64,000 nucleotides of DNA from positions 1 through 64,000 of the forward strand of contig CAILLA010000132.1 in assembly GCA_903834925.1 (NCBI GenBank), written 5' to 3'. The position numbers and the translations under genes are program-made. Below the pieces are notes generated by a model. That model ran no database searches. It saw nothing but the letters and a program-made list of their open reading frames with translations, and was not told where the DNA came from. This document shows positions 63,979-64,000 of the stretch, piece after piece (positions within the stretch are counted from its first letter, which is position 1; each line of letters starts with the position of its first letter). Source of the stretch: an uncultured Schlesneria sp. Lineage in GTDB: Bacteria > Planctomycetota > Planctomycetia > Planctomycetales > Planctomycetaceae.

Positions 63979-64000
63979 TTTTTTCCAGACATTCCTGGCA

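Overview
The window looks like part of a Planctomycetota chromosome, close to the Planctomycetaceae. The evidence is content: a DUF1501 protein, a secreted DUF1080 protein, a very large secreted PQQ-type beta-propeller protein, a PEP-CTERM protein, a CAP-domain protein with a LEPR-XLL-like N-terminus, STAS/anti-sigma partner-switch genes, and core genes scattered among many small palindromic repeats. All calls come from reading the sequence; no database search was run.

Layout. 0.2-7.7 kb: a haloalkane-dehalogenase-like hydrolase, ychF, a DUF1501 protein, then sufS, dapB and a small conserved protein on the minus strand. 8.1-16.2 kb: a plus-strand block of complex I membrane subunits nuoH-J-K-L-M-N, without nuoI or the peripheral-arm genes. 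16.3-19.6 kb: small proteins of unknown role, a TatD nuclease, and an HNH endonuclease overlapping a small partner gene. 19.7-24.4 kb: clpB and dnaK, separated by a hairpin followed by a T-run. 25-35.5 kb: secreted or accessory genes (DUF1080, giant PQQ protein, flavin halogenase-like enzyme, LRR protein, unknown zinc-ribbon-like protein, a truncated gene, a secreted lipase). 36-38.8 kb: a hybrid histidine kinase with a LOV-like PAS domain. 38.9-40.7 kb: an OLD/PARIS-like ATPase plus TOPRIM-like gene pair, the TOPRIM gene frameshifted. 41-49.4 kb: SDR, DUF488, lone receiver, TIGR04255-like protein, trpS, an ArnT-like glycosyltransferase, a propeller protein and three small membrane proteins. 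49.5-64 kb: a frameshifted PEP-CTERM gene, tRNA-Asp with its terminator, pepT, a sigma factor, pyrB, pdxJ, a STAS - RsbW-like kinase - degenerate NtrC-like operon, a metal ABC permease fused to a DtxR-like domain, truD, the CAP-domain protein and a PEGA lipoprotein.

The strongest candidates for unusual biology are the ATPase/TOPRIM pair (defence-like, apparently broken by one extra base in a G5 run), the HNH/partner pair, the partner-switch operon ending in an NtrC-like protein that lacks its ATPase and sigma-54 motifs, the LOV-like kinase, the permease-DtxR fusion, and several families of inverted-repeat elements, one of which looks like a MITE of about 95 bp.
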